Assembly (NCBI GenBank): GCA_044359525.1 | Contig: JBIKLY010000018.1 | Coordinates: 1-43,535, forward strand | Direction: 5' to 3' | From: CAJBIL01 sp044359525 | GTDB lineage: Bacteria; Pseudomonadota; Gammaproteobacteria; Burkholderiales; Rhodocyclaceae | Length of the DNA: 43,535 nt | Shown here: piece by piece, positions 8,456 through 16,594 of the stretch | Numbering within the stretch: the first letter of the stretch is position 1 | How the letters are laid out: the number at the start of each line of letters is the position of its first letter | Position numbers and translations under genes: made by a program | Notes under the pieces: model-generated | Seen by the model: only the letters and a program-made list of their open reading frames with translations | Told to the model about the DNA's origin: nothing | Database searches by the model: none

Positions 8456-8487
8456 AAGACAAACCCCGCTTCGGCGGGGTTTGTCTT
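8456..8487. terminator. Bidirectional intrinsic terminator
   Basis: A perfect 14-bp stem (8456-8469 with 8474-8487) closed by a stable TTCG tetraloop, core CCCCGC/GCGGGG flanked by AAGACAAA and its complement. It sits 15 bases after the PEP-CTERM stop. It also reaches the TAA stop of the convergent radical SAM gene, so it can serve both. Confidence 0.9.
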
Positions 8488-9562
8488 ATCTGCGTGCATC
8501 TTTTGCTATTTCGAATGCCGTTGTCGAAGCGTCCTTGTTGTGCACCAGCCAGCAACCGGGGTCGGCCACAGTAAATGTGTTTTGGGTGGCGTACGAAAGA
8601 CAGCGCAGGCCGCCACGACAAAGTCGTTCATAACTGCATTTTTCACACCCGCTGGCAATTTGTGCCGGGTCACGCAACTGGCGAAACAGTTTTCCGTCAT
8701 AGAGTTCGTCGAGCGGTGTCTGATGCAGATTGCCGGCATTGATCGGCATGCGCCGGCAGGGGTAGAGCGTGCCGTCGGGCATCACGGTTATTAGTGTATC
8801 TCCGGCCGTGCAGCGATACGCCGGGCCGCCTGCGAGAAACTGCAGTGCGCGGTGCAGCGCGATTTCGGTGCGGTGGCCGAAACGCTGGGCTATACCAGAC
8901 TCGATTTGCAGTTTCGTCTGGCGCATCAGTTCAATGAACGCGCGTGTTTCGTCCACCGACAAGCCCTGTAATGCGCCACCCTGACCCTGCGGAATCAGCC
9001 GGTCGGCCCACACTCTCGTAACTTTCAGCCGCTGCCCGAGGCGCGCAACGTCGGAAAACTCACGAAAATTATCCCGGTGTGCGGTAAAGGAAAGCATCGT
9101 GCGTACACCCGCAGCGACCAGCCGTTTGACACCCGCCACGACGGCGGCGTGGTTGCCGGCACCGCGCAGGGCGTCGTGCGTGGCCGGCGTCCCCTCGATG
9201 CTGACCTGCACGAAGCGCGGCGACCAGAACGCCAGCCGGCGTGCCATGGCGTCGTCGATCAGCGTGCCGTTGCATAAAATGGCAAAGCTGAACTCATCGC
9301 GCAATGCGGCAATATGTTCGAGCAGATCGGGGAATTCGGGATGCGCAAACGGCTCGCCGCCGGTCAGCGTGATGTGGCCCGTGATGCGCGGTGAGCTTGC
9401 CGTGAGGAAGGTGCGAAACTGGTCAAGGATTGGCAGCCAGCCGGCCATGCCGCCACCATTGTTACGATAGTCATCCTGATAGCAGTGCGCGCAGCGCAGG
9501 TTGCATCGGTCGGTAAGGTGCCACTGCAGGAGCAGACGGGACGGGCGATAGGGGCGGGCCAT
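8486..9562 (-). CDS. Radical SAM / SPASM-domain protein
   Basis: A 358-residue iron-sulfur enzyme. The N-terminal radical SAM core has CNLRCAHC (three Cys for the SAM-binding 4Fe-4S cluster, about residues 21-28) and the SAM-contacting TLTGGEPF. The C-terminal SPASM region carries further Cys in YRCTAGD, LYPCRRMP, GCEKCSYERLC, GGLRC and DPGCW, enough for auxiliary clusters. SPASM enzymes typically modify peptides or proteins, such as RiPP precursors or sulfatases, or act in cofactor synthesis. No precursor peptide, sulfatase or partner lies beside it, so the substrate is unknown. The ATG at 9562 is chosen; a TTG at 9592 is possible, and neither has a strong ribosome site. Confidence 0.82.
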   Translation of the reverse strand: MARPYRPSRLLLQWHLTDRCNLRCAHCYQDDYRNNGGGMAGWLPILDQFRTFLTASSPRITGHITLTGGEPFAHPEFPDLLEHIAALRDEFSFAILCNGTLIDDAMARRLAFWSPRFVQVSIEGTPATHDALRGAGNHAAVVAGVKRLVAAGVRTMLSFTAHRDNFREFSDVARLGQRLKVTRVWADRLIPQGQGGALQGLSVDETRAFIELMRQTKLQIESGIAQRFGHRTEIALHRALQFLAGGPAYRCTAGDTLITVMPDGTLYPCRRMPINAGNLHQTPLDELYDGKLFRQLRDPAQIASGCEKCSYERLCRGGLRCLSYATQNTFTVADPGCWLVHNKDASTTAFEIAKDARR

Positions 9563-9603
9563 TGACACTTGAAGCGCTCCACAAGCAGTCAAAATTGCCT
9601 GGA

Positions 9604-9647
9604 ACCCCTACCGCAGACGCGCAATCTCTGCGCCTTGCGGTAGGGGT
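9604..9647. repeat. Inverted repeat between dsbD and the radical SAM gene
   Basis: Perfect 12-bp arms (ACCCCTACCGCA at 9604-9615, TGCGGTAGGGGT at 9636-9647) enclose 20 bases. The loop can pair internally (GCGCA with TGCGC). It lies just after the dsbD stop on the minus strand. A T-run occurs only about a dozen bases later, so it may be an imperfect terminator or a dispersed palindromic element. Confidence 0.6.
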
Positions 9648-9667
9648 CAATGGGTTTTGTCACAGCC

Positions 9668-11437
9668 TCACCCAGCGCGATTCAGCGACTTGAGAAACGC
9701 TTCGGCGTTCTGGAAACCGATGACCCGCTGGCCGTCGATTTCCTTACCTTGTGCGTTAAAAAAAATGATGCCGGGCGGGCCGTAGAGTTTGAAGCGTTGC
9801 AGTAGCGCCTTGTCATCATCCGAGTTGGCGGTGACATCGGCCTGCAGCAGCGTCCAGCCGGAGAGTTTCGCCTGCACGCGCGCATCCGCGAAGGTGTAGC
9901 GCTCAAGCTCCTTGCATGACACACACCAGTCTGCGTAAAAATCGAGCATCACGGGTCTGCCGGCAGCTTTGACGCGGGCGTCGAGCTCGGCAACGGATTT
10001 GACGCGATCGAAGGGCAATGCTTTTGCTTCGGCCACCACGCTGCCACTGCGCATGCCGGAAAGCGGCTGCAGCGGGTCTTTCGCACCCGAGAGCGCACCA
10101 ACCAGCATGGCAGCACCGGTGAGCAACATGACGACGCCGATGCCTTTCCAGAAACGGTGCCAGCCTTTTGCGTGCGGCGGTAGCGAGTCGAGGGCGTGCA
10201 TATAAATTGCGGGGATGATCAGCAGTGCGGCCCAAGCGAGTAGTTGAACAGTGACCGGGATGACCGGCGAGACCAGCCAGATGGCGGTGCCGAGCAGTAT
10301 CACGCCGAAGGCTTTCTTGACCGCCTCCATCCACGGTCCCGATTTGGGTAGCAAGGTGCCGGCCGACAGGCCGACAGCGAGCAACGGCGCCCCCATGCCG
10401 ATACCCATCACAAACAGTGCCGCGCCGCCGAGCAGGGCATCGTGCGTCTGGCCGATGTAGAGCAGCGCACCGGCCAGCGGGGCGGCGACGCAGGGGCCGA
10501 CGATCAGCGCCGAGAGGGCGCCCATGGTAAATACGCCAATGCCGCGCCCGCCTTGCAGATGGCCGGCTTCCTCAGTGAGTTTGCTTTGTAGTGCGGTCGG
10601 CAGTTGCAGCTCGTAAAAACCGAACATTGAGAAAGACAGCGCGACGAAGACGAGTGCAAAACTGCCGAGCACCCACGGGTTCTGCAGTGCGGTGGATAGC
10701 AGTGTGCCGGTAAAACCGGCAGCAACACCGGCCAGCGCGTAGGTGACGGCCATCCCGAGAACATAGGCGATGGAGAGCGCGAAGCTGCGGCCGCGCGAAA
10801 CGTGGTGGCCGTGGCCGACGATGATGCCGGAGAGGATCGGGATCATCGGAAAGACGCAGGGCGTCAGCGACAGGCCGAGGCCGGCAACGAAGAAGAAGGC
10901 AAGAATCGTCCAGAAACCGGCATTTTTCAGCACGCCAGCGATGCGCGAGGTTTCGTCGCCGCCGGCCGCCGGCACGGGTGGGCTGCTTTTTGCCGGGCTT
11001 GCGCCCGGCGCCGGCAGCTCAACAGTCAGTTTCTGTTGCTGCGGCGGGTAACAGATGCCGGCGTCGGCGCAGCCCTGCGAGGTGACTTTCAGGGTCAGCG
11101 CCAGCGGGCCTGAGCTGTTGCGTTCGAGCGGCAGACGGATCACGGCTTCCTGGTAAAAGACCGCAACCTTGCCGAAGGTGTCATCCTCCTTTTCCTTACC
11201 TTTGGGCAGATCCGGCGTACCGAGTTGCACGGTCGCCGGCTCAGCAGAAAAACGGAATTTGTCGCGGTAAAGGTAATAGCCCTTGGCAATTTCGAAGCGA
11301 ACTTCAATCGTCTGGCTGTCGACCGCGCGGGCAGTGGGCTTGAATGCAAGTGCCGGGTCAAGAAACTCTTCCGCGTGCACCAGCGGTGCGAGCAGCATTA
11401 GCAGGGGAAATAGCCAGTGGATTCGGAATGCGTTCAT
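9668..11437 (-). CDS. dsbD: Thiol:disulfide interchange protein DsbD
   Basis: DsbD moves reducing power from cytosolic thioredoxin across the inner membrane to periplasmic partners such as DsbC and the CcmG cytochrome c maturation factor. The 589-residue protein has a signal peptide (ending LVHA) and an N-terminal periplasmic domain with CADAGIC. A multi-helix membrane domain follows with TPCVFPMIP and GPCVAAP, each with a conserved Cys. The C-terminal thioredoxin-like domain carries DWCVSCKELE. All three Cys pairs are present, so it should be functional. Length is normal. The cutA stop lies 13 bases upstream, so it is probably last in a minus-strand run. It would support the cytochrome and copper-protein biogenesis needed elsewhere in the window. 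Confidence 0.95.
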   Translation of the reverse strand: MNAFRIHWLFPLLMLLAPLVHAEEFLDPALAFKPTARAVDSQTIEVRFEIAKGYYLYRDKFRFSAEPATVQLGTPDLPKGKEKEDDTFGKVAVFYQEAVIRLPLERNSSGPLALTLKVTSQGCADAGICYPPQQQKLTVELPAPGASPAKSSPPVPAAGGDETSRIAGVLKNAGFWTILAFFFVAGLGLSLTPCVFPMIPILSGIIVGHGHHVSRGRSFALSIAYVLGMAVTYALAGVAAGFTGTLLSTALQNPWVLGSFALVFVALSFSMFGFYELQLPTALQSKLTEEAGHLQGGRGIGVFTMGALSALIVGPCVAAPLAGALLYIGQTHDALLGGAALFVMGIGMGAPLLAVGLSAGTLLPKSGPWMEAVKKAFGVILLGTAIWLVSPVIPVTVQLLAWAALLIIPAIYMHALDSLPPHAKGWHRFWKGIGVVMLLTGAAMLVGALSGAKDPLQPLSGMRSGSVVAEAKALPFDRVKSVAELDARVKAAGRPVMLDFYADWCVSCKELERYTFADARVQAKLSGWTLLQADVTANSDDDKALLQRFKLYGPPGIIFFNAQGKEIDGQRVIGFQNAEAFLKSLNRAG

Positions 11438-11450
11438 TTCGGATTTCAGC

Positions 11451-11774
11451 TTAGTCAGTCGAGCGGGTTTCGGCGGCTACCCAGGCGAGATATTCAGGCA
11501 GACCCTCTGTGATTGGGACGGCGATTATCTCGGGAAGTTCGTAAGGATGCTGCGCGCAGATCGCCGCGGCAAGCGCGGGATAGCCAGTGGCGGTGGTTTT
11601 GATCAGCAGCGGCACCTCGCCCGCGGTTTCAACCGCCCCTTGCCAGCGATAGACCGAACGGCAGGGTGCCAGGATAGTCACGCAAGCGGCGAGGCGCGCT
11701 TCGACGAGTGCCCGGGCCAGAACTTCGGCAGCCGGCTGGTCGGGTAGGTTGGTGAGGACAAGGAGCGTGCTCAT
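11451..11774 (-). CDS. cutA: CutA1 family divalent-cation tolerance protein
   Basis: A 107-residue protein matching CutA along its whole length: an N-terminal strand (TLLVLTNLPD), the conserved ARLAACVTILAPCRSVYRW and the C-terminal HPYELPEIIAVPI. CutA is a stable ferredoxin-like trimer. It was linked to copper tolerance in E. coli, but its biochemical role is unsettled. The ATG at 11774 is chosen because the family begins right there; an in-frame extension to 11915 encodes unrelated sequence antisense to the next gene. It lies between yggU and dsbD, and the dsbD neighbour is also seen in enterobacteria (cutA-dsbD). Confidence 0.92.
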   Translation of the reverse strand: MSTLLVLTNLPDQPAAEVLARALVEARLAACVTILAPCRSVYRWQGAVETAGEVPLLIKTTATGYPALAAAICAQHPYELPEIIAVPITEGLPEYLAWVAAETRSTD

Positions 11775-11784
11775 TGCTTGAATT

Positions 11785-12072
11785 CTACTCCCACAGGCAG
11801 CGGGCATCTTCGGCAGACAGTTCGAGCACTTCAAGCACCTTGCGCCGCGAAGTCTGGCCACTTTTGAGACTGACCGCCGCTTTCGCCACCCCCAGCCGCT
11901 CGGCAAGGAAACCAATCAGTGCGGCATTGGCCTTGCCATCGACGGGCGGGGCCGCCAGCCGGATTTTCAGCGCATCGCCGTACAGCCCGGCGACTTCGGT
12001 TTTTTTGGCACCTGGCTGGATGTGTAGCGTCAGCGTAATACCGCGGTCGCCGGAACGCAGCCATTCGGCCAT
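11785..12072 (-). CDS. YggU/DUF167 family protein
   Basis: A 95-residue protein of the DUF167 (YggU) family, recognised by QPGAKKTEV, the PPVDGKANAALI core and the following GQTSRRKVLEV. The structure is a small alpha/beta fold; function is unknown. It sits 10 bases downstream of yggT in a yggS-proC-yggT-yggU series conserved in many proteobacteria, which suggests a housekeeping role. The ATG at 12072 fits the usual family start. Confidence 0.9.
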   Translation of the reverse strand: MAEWLRSGDRGITLTLHIQPGAKKTEVAGLYGDALKIRLAAPPVDGKANAALIGFLAERLGVAKAAVSLKSGQTSRRKVLEVLELSAEDARCLWE

Positions 12073-12082
12073 CAGGGAGGGC

Positions 12083-12622
12083 TCACAGGAAGATCAGCAC
12101 CAGCTGTGCGAGCAGGATGGCGATCAGCGGTGAGAGATCAATGGCCGCAATGGGCGGAATGACGCGCTGAATCGGGCGCAGGAAGGGGCGGGTCAGTTGA
12201 GCAACCGGCTGCCCGAGTGGCGAATAGGGATTGACCCAGGAGAGGACCGCTTGCAGGAAAAGGGCGCCGATCAACAGGTAGATGCTCAGCCGCAAGGTGG
12301 CGAGCGCGCCTTGCCAGAAAATAAGGGCGGACAGATTGCCGGAGGCCAGCAGTTCAAGATCGCCACGCAGTGAAAATACGGCGAACAACAATAAAACCTG
12401 CAGCAGATAAGCCGGCAACAGACTGGCCAGATCGAGGCCAAAAAGTCCGGGCAGTAGCTTGCGCAACGGTTTGACCAGCCAGTTGGTGAGCTGCACGATG
12501 AAGTTTCCGGCCTGATTGCTGAACGAGACACGGAAGGCCTGCATGTAAAAGCGCAGCAGTAGCGCAGCGCTCAGAAAACTGATCACCGCGTCGAGCAGAA
12601 ACAGTCCGGCTTGGGCAACCAT
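12083..12622 (-). CDS. YggT family integral membrane protein
   Basis: A 179-residue inner-membrane protein made of two similar halves, each with a hydrophobic pair of helices. Repeat signatures are LTNWLVKPLRKLLPG in the first half and LTRPFLRPIQRVIPP in the second, typical of YggT/Ycf19. Family members affect membrane or osmotic functions in some bacteria, but no defined activity is established. It starts two bases after the proC stop and is probably translated from the same message. Confidence 0.9.
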   Translation of the reverse strand: MVAQAGLFLLDAVISFLSAALLLRFYMQAFRVSFSNQAGNFIVQLTNWLVKPLRKLLPGLFGLDLASLLPAYLLQVLLLFAVFSLRGDLELLASGNLSALIFWQGALATLRLSIYLLIGALFLQAVLSWVNPYSPLGQPVAQLTRPFLRPIQRVIPPIAAIDLSPLIAILLAQLVLIFL

Positions 12623-12624
12623 CG

Positions 12625-13437
12625 TCAGTCCTTGCCGAGCTGTTGACCCAACTCGCGACCACGCGAATCAGCCGCCAGAATGCCGGCGACGATACCGTCT
12701 TTCACGCCGCATTCAGCCATCCTACGCAAGGCCGCTTCGGTGGTGCCGCCTTTTGAAGTGACGCGCTCGCGCAATACGCTGGCCGGTTCATCTGACTGGG
12801 CGGCGAGCCGGGCAGCGCCGAGTGCTGTTTCTATCGACAACTGGCGCGCCTGCTCCGGGGTGAACCCGAGCTGTGCTGCCGCCTCCTGTAGCGCTTCAAT
12901 GAACAGGAATGCATAGGCCGGCCCGCTGCCCGAGACGGCGGTAACCGCATCCATCTGTACCTCGTCGTCGACCCACAGCGTGCTGCCAACGGCCTGCAGG
13001 ATGCGCTCGGCACCAATCCGTTCGGCTTCTGAAACGGCTGGCAGCGCATAAAGGCCGGTAACCCCGGCACCGATCAGCGCCGGCGTGTTGGGCATGGTAC
13101 GTACCAGTTTGTCGTGCCCGCCAAGCCAGCGCGACAAATCGGCCAGGCGCAGGCCAGCGGCGATACTGATGATCAGTTGTTGCTTCAGGTAAGGCAGTAG
13201 CGGTGCACAGGCTTCGCGCATTTGTTGTGGCTTGACCGCCAGCAACACGGCATCACAGTCAAGGGCTGCCGTCGTCGGCGCGGCGTAACAGCGCACGCCG
13301 TAATTTGCTTCCAGCTTGGCTCGCGTTTCGGCACCCAGCTCGATCACGGCAATGTCGCCGGCTTCGAAACCGGTGTTCAGCAGGCCGCCGATCAGGGCAT
13401 TGGCCATGTTGCCGCCACCCAGGAAAGTGATTTTCAT
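12625..13437 (-). CDS. proC: Pyrroline-5-carboxylate reductase
   Basis: Catalyses the last step of proline synthesis, NAD(P)H-dependent reduction of pyrroline-5-carboxylate, in the cytosol. The 270-residue protein begins with the Rossmann motif FLGGGNMANALIGG and has the family signature in the C-terminal dimer domain (VSGSGPAYAF and the VTSKGGTTEAAL segment). Length is standard. Its ATG overlaps the end of yggS by four bases, so the genes are translationally coupled. Confidence 0.95.
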   Translation of the reverse strand: MKITFLGGGNMANALIGGLLNTGFEAGDIAVIELGAETRAKLEANYGVRCYAAPTTAALDCDAVLLAVKPQQMREACAPLLPYLKQQLIISIAAGLRLADLSRWLGGHDKLVRTMPNTPALIGAGVTGLYALPAVSEAERIGAERILQAVGSTLWVDDEVQMDAVTAVSGSGPAYAFLFIEALQEAAAQLGFTPEQARQLSIETALGAARLAAQSDEPASVLRERVTSKGGTTEAALRRMAECGVKDGIVAGILAADSRGRELGQQLGKD

Positions 13438-14123
13438 GCGTAGTTTCTTTCACCAAAGATTGCCGTTCCGACGCGTACCAGCGTTGCGCCCTCGGCGATT
13501 GCCGCCTCCAGGTCGTGCGACATGCCCATCGAGAGCGTATCCATTGCCAGACCATCAGCCTGCAATTGTTCGTAGAGTTCGCGCAGGCGGCGAAAGGGCA
13601 GCCGTTGCGCGGAAAAGGTTTCGACCGGTTCGGGGATTGCCATCAGCCCGCGCAGCCGCAAGCGCGGCAAGCGGGCAATCGCACTGGCCAGCGCCGGCGC
13701 TTCCGCCGGCGAAGCGCCGCTTTTCGTTGCCTCACCGCTGACGTTGACCTGCAGGCACACCGATAGAGGCGGTAGCGACTCGGGGCGCTGTTCGGAGAGG
13801 CGCTCGGCGATCTTCAGCCGGTCGATCGAATGCACCCAGTCAAAATTTTCCGCCACCGGACGTGTCTTGTTGCTCTGCAGAGGGCCGATGAAGTGCCACT
13901 CGAGTCCGCACATACGCAGCCCGGCGATTTTTTCGAGACCTTCCTGTACATAGTTTTCGCCAAAGGCCTGCTGACCAGCGGCTGCCGCATCGCGCACACA
14001 ATCGGCAGGCCAGGTCTTGCTGACCGCGAGCAGGGCAACATCGCGCGGGTCGCGTCCGTATTGGCGGGCAGCGGCGTCGATACGTGCGAGAACGGCTTGC
14101 AGGTTAGCGGAAATTGTTGTCAT
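13434..14123 (-). CDS. YggS/PROSC family pyridoxal-phosphate homeostasis protein
   Basis: A 229-residue alanine-racemase-like single-domain protein that binds PLP and helps B6 and amino/keto acid homeostasis without known catalysis. The PLP lysine lies in LLAVSKTWP, and FGENYVQE, WHFIGPLQSNK and LSMGMSHDLEAAI are family hallmarks. The ATG at 14123 begins the normal N-terminus (MTTISANLQAVLARI); an extension to 14159 is unlikely. It is divergent from pilT with a 69-base gap that must hold both promoters, the usual arrangement in beta- and gammaproteobacteria. Confidence 0.94.
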   Translation of the reverse strand: MTTISANLQAVLARIDAAARQYGRDPRDVALLAVSKTWPADCVRDAAAAGQQAFGENYVQEGLEKIAGLRMCGLEWHFIGPLQSNKTRPVAENFDWVHSIDRLKIAERLSEQRPESLPPLSVCLQVNVSGEATKSGASPAEAPALASAIARLPRLRLRGLMAIPEPVETFSAQRLPFRRLRELYEQLQADGLAMDTLSMGMSHDLEAAIAEGATLVRVGTAIFGERNYA

Positions 14124-14192
14124 AATCGAGCGATGCGCAGATGCCTTGAAGTATAGCATCGCACCCTGTGGTCAGCCTGAGGACGAATACCG

Positions 14193-15236
14193 ATGGACAT
14201 TACCGAACTCCTTGCCTTCAGCGTCAAGAACAAGGCTTCCGACCTGCACCTGTCGTCCGGCCTGCCGCCGATGATCCGTGTGCATGGTGACGTGCGCCGC
14301 ATCAACCTGCCGGCAATGGAGCACAAGGACGTGCACGCCATGGTGTACGACATCATGAACGACGGTCAGCGCAAGCACTACGAAGAGACTCTGGAGTGCG
14401 ACTTTTCTTTCGAGATCCCGAATCTGGCGCGCTTTCGCGTCAATGCCTTCGTGCAGAACCGGGGTGCGGCGGCGGTCTTCCGGACGATTCCGTCGAAGGT
14501 ACTGACGCTTGAAGAGCTGAATTGCCCGAAGATTTTCAAGGACATTGCCGAGTATCCGCGCGGTATTGTTCTCGTCACTGGGCCGACCGGCTCGGGCAAG
14601 TCGACCACGCTGGCGGCGATGGTCAACCACGTTAACGAAAACGACCATGGCCACATTCTCACCGTTGAAGACCCGATCGAATTCGTCCATGAGTCAAAGA
14701 AATGCCTGATCAACCAGCGTGAGGTCGGGCCGCACACCCTGTCGTTCTCCAACGCGCTGCGTTCGGCGCTGCGTGAAGATCCCGATGTGATCCTCGTGGG
14801 TGAAATGCGCGACCTCGAAACCATCCGTCTCGCCTTGTCCGGCGCCGAAACCGGCCACCTGGTTTTCGGTACCCTGCACACCTCCAGCGCGGCCAAGACG
14901 GTCGACCGCATCGTCGACGTCTTCCCGGCTGCCGAAAAGGAAATGGTTCGTTCGATGCTCTCCGAATCACTGCGGGCGGTGATCTCGCAGACACTGCTCA
15001 AGACCAAGGATGGTCTTGGCCGTACCGCAGCACATGAAATCATGATCGGCACGCCGGCCATCCGTAACCTGATTCGCGAAAACAAGGTTGCGCAGATGTA
15101 CTCGGCGATCCAGACCGGTGCGCAGCTCGGCATGCAGACGCTCGATCAGAACCTGCTCGAGCTCGTACGCCGGAACATCGTCTCAGCCGCAGAAGCACGC
15201 GGCAAAGCCGCCAACAAGGACGCTTTCCCCGGCTAG
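14193..15236 (+). CDS. pilT: Type IV pilus retraction ATPase PilT
   Basis: A cytosolic hexameric ATPase that depolymerises type IV pili, driving twitching motility and DNA uptake. The 347-residue protein has an N-terminal PAS-like domain (DLHLSSG), Walker A GPTGSGKST (130-138), a Walker B region with DPDVILVGEMRD, and the His box GHLVFGTLHT. The C-terminal AIRNLIRE motif, needed for retraction, is present, which separates PilT from PilB. A TGAGGA precedes the ATG. pilU follows after 33 bases. Confidence 0.97.
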   Translation: MDITELLAFSVKNKASDLHLSSGLPPMIRVHGDVRRINLPAMEHKDVHAMVYDIMNDGQRKHYEETLECDFSFEIPNLARFRVNAFVQNRGAAAVFRTIPSKVLTLEELNCPKIFKDIAEYPRGIVLVTGPTGSGKSTTLAAMVNHVNENDHGHILTVEDPIEFVHESKKCLINQREVGPHTLSFSNALRSALREDPDVILVGEMRDLETIRLALSGAETGHLVFGTLHTSSAAKTVDRIVDVFPAAEKEMVRSMLSESLRAVISQTLLKTKDGLGRTAAHEIMIGTPAIRNLIRENKVAQMYSAIQTGAQLGMQTLDQNLLELVRRNIVSAAEARGKAANKDAFPG

Positions 15237-15269
15237 CGCCGCGGGCATAGCACGTCAAAAGGAACCAAG

Positions 15270-16406
15270 ATGGAACGCGATCAGGCATTGAAATTCATGC
15301 ACGACCTCCTGCGCCTGATGTCGCAGAAGAATGGCTCCGACCTGTTCATTACCGCCAATTTTCCGCCGGCAATCAAGATCGACGGCAAGGTGATGCCGGT
15401 TTCCAACCAGACGCTGACGCCGCAGCACACGGCTGACTTGGCGCGTTCGGTGATGAATGATCGGCAGGCGGCCGAATTCGAATCAACGAAAGAGTGCAAT
15501 TTTGCCATTTCGCCAACCGGTATCGGCCGTTTCCGCGTCAATGCGATGGTTCAGCAAGGGCGCGTCGGCGTCGTCTGTCGTACGATCAACATGTCGATTC
15601 CGACCCTTGACGAGCTTGAGCTGCCAACGGTGCTGAAAGACATTGCGATGACCAAGCGCGGTTTGGTTGTTTTTGTCGGCGGTACGGGTACCGGCAAATC
15701 GACCTCGCTTGCCGCGCTCCTCGATCACAGAAACCGCAACAGCTACGGACATATCATCACTGTTGAAGACCCGATCGAGTATGTCCACGAACACAAGAAC
15801 TGCATCGTTACGCAGCGCGAGATCGGGGTCGATACCGATTCGTGGGAAGTGGCATTGAAGAACACGCTGCGTCAGGCGCCCGACGTCATCATGATGGGCG
15901 AAATCCGTGACCGCGAAACGATGGACCACGCCATCGCCTTTTCCGAAACCGGCCACCTCTGTCTCGCCACCTTGCACGCCAACAGTGCAAACCAGGCGAT
16001 CGACCGGATCATCAACTTCTTCCCGGCAGATCGCCGGCAACAGTTGCTGATGGACCTCTCGCTCAATTTGCGCGCCCTGGTTTCGCAGCGCCTGTTGCCG
16101 AAAAAAGACGGCAAGGGTCGTGCCGCGGCGATTGAAATCATGCTCAACTCGCCACTCATCTCCGACCTGATTTTCAAGGGCGAAGTGCACGAGATCAAGG
16201 AGATCATGAAGAAGTCGCGCGAGATCGGCATGCAGACCTTTGATCAGGCGCTGTTCGATCACTTCGAGGCCGGCCGCATCACCTACGAGGATGCTTTGCG
16301 CAACGCCGACTCGATCAATGACCTGCGTCTGCAGATCAAGCTGCACGGCAAGGATTCGAAGGACCGCGACCTCAACTCCGGCATCGGCCATCTGGATATT
16401 GTTTAG
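15270..16406 (+). CDS. pilU: PilT-dependent retraction ATPase PilU
   Basis: PilU is the PilT paralogue that supports retraction with PilT under load. The 378-residue protein has GSDLFITANFPP at the N-terminus, Walker A GGTGTGKST (about 137-145), DVIMMGEIRDRET and the GHLCLATLHANSA box. In place of PilT's AIRNLIRE it has SPLISDLIFKGE, and it is longer at the C-terminus, both usual for PilU. It is the second gene of the pilTU unit. A long inverted repeat follows the stop. Confidence 0.96.
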   Translation: MERDQALKFMHDLLRLMSQKNGSDLFITANFPPAIKIDGKVMPVSNQTLTPQHTADLARSVMNDRQAAEFESTKECNFAISPTGIGRFRVNAMVQQGRVGVVCRTINMSIPTLDELELPTVLKDIAMTKRGLVVFVGGTGTGKSTSLAALLDHRNRNSYGHIITVEDPIEYVHEHKNCIVTQREIGVDTDSWEVALKNTLRQAPDVIMMGEIRDRETMDHAIAFSETGHLCLATLHANSANQAIDRIINFFPADRRQQLLMDLSLNLRALVSQRLLPKKDGKGRAAAIEIMLNSPLISDLIFKGEVHEIKEIMKKSREIGMQTFDQALFDHFEAGRITYEDALRNADSINDLRLQIKLHGKDSKDRDLNSGIGHLDIV

Positions 16407-16440
16407 ACGGCTACGAACAAAATATTAACCAAAAACCGCA

Positions 16441-16568
16441 TTCAACACAGAGAACACGGAGAAAAACACAGAGAAAACAGAGAGATTGTTTGAAATGACG
16501 ACTCACCCAGTTGGTGAGTTAAAGCTTTACCCCCGTGACCTCTGTGGCTCTGTGTTCTCTGTGTTGAA
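16441..16568. repeat. Long imperfect palindrome between convergent pilU and rlmL
   Basis: The 21-base arms 16441-16461 and 16548-16568 are inverted copies with one mismatch, built on ACACAGAGAACAC-type sequence. The bases between add more CACAGAGA/CTCTGTG pairing. A separate perfect hairpin, ACTCACC-CAGTT-GGTGAGT (16501-16519), lies near the middle. It fills the 188-base gap between two convergent genes, so it can act as a two-way terminator. The low-complexity CACAGAG motif resembles dispersed repeats common in environmental proteobacteria; copy number is unknown here. Confidence 0.8.
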
Positions 16569-16594
16569 AGCGCTTGTAACTGAGTTTTCCAGGA

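Noticed and set aside
15483..16391. Minus-strand open frame of 302 codons inside pilU
   Set aside because: Mirror of pilU coding sequence; no domain or start signal.
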